From: Acanthosepion esculentum
Lineage: Eukaryota > Mollusca > Cephalopoda > Sepiida > Sepiidae
Reading direction: 5' to 3'
Length of the DNA stretch: 64,000 nt
NCBI GenBank assembly: GCA_964036315.1
Contig: CAXIWW010000817.1
Coordinates: 5,367,501-5,431,500 of the forward strand
Shown here piece after piece: positions 59,901-64,000 of this stretch; the first letter of the stretch is position 1; each line of letters opens with the position of its first letter. The notes under the pieces were generated by a model, which was not told where the DNA came from, did no database searches, and saw only the letters and a list, made by a program, of their open reading frames with translations. A program made the translations under genes and the position numbers.

Positions 59901-62900
59901 CTGTCTCCTGGGTGGGGACTCGTCTGCGTGGGACTTTCTGAGACTGTCTCCTGGTTGGGCGTCGTCTGCGTGTGATTTTCTGGGACTGTCTCCTGGGTGG
60001 TGGTCGTCTGCATGGGACTTCCTAGGACTGGGGGTCGTCTGTGTGGGACTTTCTGTGACTGGGGCTGGTCTGCGTGGGTCTTTCTGGGACTGTCTACTGG
60101 ATGGGGGTTCGTCTGCGTTGGACTTTCTGGGACTGTCTCCTGGGTGGCGGGTCGTCTGGGTGGGACTTTCTGGGTCTGTCTCCTGGGTGGGGATCGTCTG
60201 CGTGCGTTTTTCTGGGAGTGGTTGTCGTCTGCGTGGGTCTTTCTGGGACGGGGGTCGTCTGCGTGGGACTTTCTGGGATTGTCTCCTGGGTTGGGTATCG
60301 TCTGCGTGGGACTTTCTGGGACTGGGGGTCGTATGCGTGGGACTTTCTGGGACTGGGGGTCGTCTGCGTGGTACATTCTGGGACTGGGGGTCGTCTGCGT
60401 GGGTCTTTCTGTGACTGTCTCCTGGGTGGGGGTTCGTCTGCGTGGGACTTTCTGGGACTGTCTCCTGGGTGTGGGGTCGTCTGCGTTGGACTTTCTGGGA
60501 ATGGGGCTCGTCTGCGTTGGATTTTCTGGGACTGGGGGTCGTCTGCGTTGGATTTTCTGGGACTGGGGGTCGTCTGCGTGGGACTTTCTGGGAATGTCTC
60601 CTGGGTGGGGGTGTCTTCTGCGTGGAACTTTCTGGGACTGGGGGTCGTCCCCGTGTGTCTTTCTGGGACTGTCTCCTGGGTGGGGGTTCGTCTCCCTGGG
60701 ACTTTCTGGGACTGGTATTCGTCTGCGTTGGACTTTCTTGGACTGGGGGTCGTCTGCGTTGGACTTTCTGGGACTGGGGGTCGTCTGCGTGGGACTTTCT
60801 GGGACTGTCTCCTGGTGGGGGTCGTCTGCATGGGATTTTCTTGGACTGGGGGTTGTCTGCGTGGGACTTTCTGGGACTGTCTGCTGGGTGGGCTCGTCTG
60901 CGTGGGACTTTCTGGGACTGGGGGTCGCCTGCGTTGGACTTTCTGTGACTGGGGGCCATCTACGAGGGACTTTCTGGGAGTGGGGGTCGTCTGCATGGGA
61001 CTTTCTGGGACTTTTTCCTTCGTGGGGGTCGTCTTCATGGGACTTTCTTAGACTGGGGGTCGTCTGCGTGGGACATTCGGGGACTGTCCCCTGGGTGGGG
61101 GGTACGTCTGCGTGGAATTTTCTGTGACTGGGGGTCGTCTGCGTTGGACTTTCTGGGACTGTCTCCTGGTTGAGGGGCCGTCTGCGTGGGACTTTCTGGG
61201 ACTGGGGTCGTCTGCGTGGGACTTTCTGGGACTGGGGGCCGTCTGCGTGGGACTTTCTGGGACAGTCACCTGCGTGGGGGGTCGTCTGTTTGGGACTTTC
61301 TGAGAACTGTCTCCTGTGTGGTGTGTCGTCTGCGTGGGACTTTCTGGGACTGGGGGTCTTCTGCGTGTGACTTTGTCGGACTGGTGGTCGTCTGCGTGGG
61401 ACTTTCTGGGACTGGGGGCCGTCTGCGTGGGACTTTCTGGGAATGTCTCCTGGGACTGTGGGTCGTCTGCGTTGGACTTCCTGCGACTGGGGTCGTCTGT
61501 GTGGGACTTTCTGGGAATGGGGGTCCTGTGCGTGGGACTTTCTGGGACTGTCTCCTGGGTGGGGGCTCGTCTGCGTGGGACTTTCTGGGACTGTCTCCTG
61601 GGTGGGTGGTCGTCTTTGGGAATTTCTGGGACTGGGCGTCGTCTGCGTCGGTCTTTCTGGGAATGTCTCCTGTGTGGAGCGTTGTCTGCCTGGGATTGCT
61701 GGGCCTGGGGGTCGTCTGCGTGGGACTTTCTGGAACTGGGGGCCGTCTTCGTGGGACTTTCTGGTAGTGGGGGTCGTCTGCCTGGGACTTTCTGGGACTG
61801 TCTCCTGCGTGCGAGGTCGATTGTTTGGGACTTTCTGGGACTGGGGGCCGTCTGCGTGGGACTTTCTGGGACTGGGGGTCGTCTGCGTGGGACTTTCTGG
61901 GACTGGGGGTCATCTGTGTGGGACTTTCTGGGACTGTCTCCTGGGTGCGGGCTCGTCTGCGTGAGACTTTCTGGGACTGGCGTCGTCTGCGTGGGACTTT
62001 CTGGGACTGTCTCCTGGGTGGAGGGTTGTCTGTTTGGGACTTTCTGGGACTGTCTCCTGGGTGGGGGTCGTCTGCATGGGACTTCCTAGGACTGGGGGTC
62101 GTCTGTGTGGGACTTTCTGTGACTGTCTCCTGGGTGGGGGTTCGTCTGCGTGGGACTTTCTGGGACTGTCTCCTGGGTGTGGGGTCGTCTGCGTTGGACT
62201 TTCTGGGAATGGGGCTCGTCTGCGTTGGATTTTCTGGGACTGGGGGTCGTGTGCGTTGGATTTTCTGGGACTGGGGGTCTTCTGCGTGGGACTTTCTGGG
62301 ACTGGGGGTCGTCCCCGTGTGTCTTTCTGGGACTGTCTCCTGGGTGGGGGTTCTTCTCCCTGGGACTTTCTGGGACTGGTATTCGTCTGCGTTGGACTTT
62401 CTTGGACTGGGGGTCGTCTGCGTGGGACTTTCTGGGAATGTCTCCTGGTGGGGGTCGTCTGCATGGGATTTTCTGGGACTGGGGGTTGTCTGCGTGGGAC
62501 TTTCTGGGACTGTCTGCTGGGTGGGCTCGTCTGCGTGGGACTTTCTGGGACTGGGGGTCGTCTGCGTTGGACTTTCTGTGACTGGGGGCCGTCTACGAGG
62601 GACTTTCTGGGAGTGGGGGTCGTCTGCATGGGACTTTCTGGGACTGTCTCCTTCGTGGTGGTCGTCTTCATGGGACTTTCTTAGACTGGGGGTCGTCTGC
62701 GTGGGACATTCGGTGACTGCCTCCTGGGTGGGGGGTACGTCTGCGTGGAATTTTCTGTGACTGGGGGTCGTCTGCGTTGGACTTTCTGGGACTGTCTCCT
62801 GGTTGAGGGGCCGTCTGCGTGTGACTTTCTGGGACTGGGGTCGTCTGCGTCGGACTTTCTGGGACAGTCACCTGCGTGGGGGGTCGTCTGTTTGGGACTT

Positions 62901-64000
62901 TCTGAGAACTGTCTCCTGTGTGGGGTGTCGTCTGCGTGGGACTTTCTGGGACTGGGGGTCTTCTGCGTGTGACTGTGTCGGACTGGGGGTCGTCTGCGTG
63001 GGACTTTCTGGGACTGGGGGCCGTCTGCGTGGGACTTTCGGGGAATGTCTCCTGGCGTTGGACTTCCTGCGACTGGGGTCGTCTGTGTGGGACTTTCTGG
63101 GAATGGGGGTCGTCTGCGTGGGACTTTCTGGGACTGTCTCCAGGGTGGGGGCTCGTCTGCATGGGACTTTCTGCGACAGTCTCCTGGGTGGGGGTTCGTC
63201 TTTGGGACTTTCTGGGACTGGGGGTCTTCTGCGTGGGACTTTCTGGGTCTGTCTCCTGTGTGGGGGGTTGTCTGCCTGGGACTTGCTGGGACTGGGGGTC
63301 GTCTGCGTGGGACTTTCTGGGACTAGGGGCCGTCTGCGTGGGACTTTCTGTGAGTGGAGGTCGTCTGCGTGGGACTTTCTGGGACTGTCTCCTGGGTGCG
63401 AGGTCGATTGTTTGGGACTTTCTGGGACTGTCTCCTGGGTGGTGGGTCGTCTGCGTGGGACTTTCTGGGACTGGGGGTCGTCTGCGTGGGACTTGCTTTG
63501 ACTGGAGGTCGTCTGCGTAGGAATTTCTGGGACAAGGGTGTCGTCTGCGTGGGACTTTCAGGGATTGGGGATCGTCTGCGTGGGACTTTCTGGGACTGGG
63601 GGTCGTCTGCGTGGGACTTTCTGGGACTGTCTGCAGGGTGGGGGTCGTCTGCGTGGGACTTTCTGGGACTGTCTCCTTGGTGGGGGGCCGTCTGCGTGGG
63701 TCTTTCTGGGACTGTCTCCTGGGACTGGGGGTCGTCTGCGTTGGACTTCCTGGGACTGGGGATCGTCTGCGTGGGACTTTCTTGGACTGGGGGACGTCTA
63801 CGAGGGACTTTCTGGGACTGACTCCTGGTTGGGGGTCGTCTGCATGGGACTTCCAGGGACTGGGGGTCTTCTGCGTGGGACTTTCTGGGACTGTCTCCTG
63901 GGTGCGGGGTCGTTTGCGTGGGATATCTGGGACTGTCACCTGGGTGGGGGGTCCTCTGCATGTGACTTTCTGGGACTGGGGATCGTCTGCGTGGGACTTT
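56991..64000 (-). repeat. 31/42-bp satellite, right array
   Basis: Reverse orientation of the family at 15774-28750. Here the + strand is G-rich: GGGTGGGGGTCGTCTGCGTG, GGACTTTCTGGGAC. It is collinear with the left array near the palindrome: TGGGGTGTCGTCGGCATG at about 57871 mirrors the sequence at 28732, GGGTATCGTCTTCG at 59171 mirrors 27693, and TCTCATGCGTG at 59861 mirrors 27242. It runs off the window. Overlapping frames on both strands are repeat translations, not genes. Confidence 0.95.
60440..63000 (-). repeat. ~1.63-kb higher-order repeat in the right 31/42-bp array
   Basis: Markers recur with an offset of about 1633 bp: ATGGGACTTTCTTAGACTGG at 61036 and 62669, and CGTGGAATTTTCTGTGAC at about 61111 and 62744. 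The offset is 1708 bp further left (60442 and 62150) and about 1602 bp further right (61316 and 62918), so individual monomers were lost or gained. Confidence 0.82.

Larger units (their letters stand above)
49180..60210 (-). repeat. Giant palindrome, right arm
   Basis: Mirror of the left arm across a loop of about 13 kb. Relative to the left arm it has one extra 395-bp unit, lacks a 1717-bp duplication, has one extra 237-bp block, about 480 bp more before 54049, about 743 bp more before 56750, and about 1.1 kb more spanning the 60-bp to 31/42-bp border. Confidence 0.9.

Noticed and set aside
25830..60210. Palindrome as a fold-back read or assembly artefact
   Set aside because: The arms differ by point changes and by clean whole-unit indels, and the flip at 36210 is present on one side only. 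A fold-back would give near-identical arms. Long reads are still needed to exclude misjoining.
1..64000. rRNA, tRNA, telomere repeat, viral or mobile-element genes
   Set aside because: I looked for conserved rRNA segments, tRNA cloverleaf arms, TTAGGG-like runs and reverse-transcriptase or integrase motifs while reading both strands, and found none. This was by eye, without a search tool.

Overview
The window is 64 kb of tandemly repeated DNA with no gene that I can support. The base pattern (five unrelated satellite families, higher-order repeats, inverted blocks, no operons, no ribosome sites) points to nuclear heterochromatin of a eukaryote. It could be pericentromeric, subtelomeric or sex-chromosome DNA, and the sequence does not tell which organism. 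I recognise none of the five families, and I saw no telomere repeat, rRNA, tRNA, CRISPR or transposase.

Layout, where + and - are arbitrary orientations of each family. A 22-bp satellite with a roughly 200-bp core lies at 1-1802 (-) and 1803-8688 (+). A 73-bp satellite lies at 8689-11534 (+). A 395-bp unit lies at 11535-12139 (+). A 60-bp satellite lies at 12140-15773 (+). A C-rich 31/42-bp satellite lies at 15774-28750 (+). The 60-bp satellite returns at 28751-30731 (+) and flips at 30732-34710 (-). The 395-bp unit returns at 34711-35826. The 73-bp satellite returns at 35827-36210 (+) and 36211-49562 (-). Then come the 395-bp unit at 49563-51069, the 60-bp satellite at 51070-54048 (+) and 54049-56990 (-), and the 31/42-bp satellite at 56991-64000 (-), which runs off the end.

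The order 73 - 395 - 60 - 31/42 recurs three times, twice as mirror images. The two central copies form a giant palindrome. The left arm (about 25.8-36.2 kb) is the reverse complement of the right arm (about 49.2-60.2 kb), and they flank a 13-kb loop of 73-bp repeats. The two arms share rare junctions at base resolution: the 60-bp flip at 30731 / 54049, the 395-bp flip at about 34805 / 50975, and the 395/60 border at 34710 / 51070. Between these points the arms differ by steps, several of which are whole repeat units (395, 237 and 1717 bp).

The many open reading frames come from stop-free repeats read in every frame on both strands. They should not be annotated as genes. The most recently homogenised part is in the palindrome loop, where a 1680-bp block (23 monomers of 73 bp) stands in three nearly identical copies at 42.8-47.75 kb.
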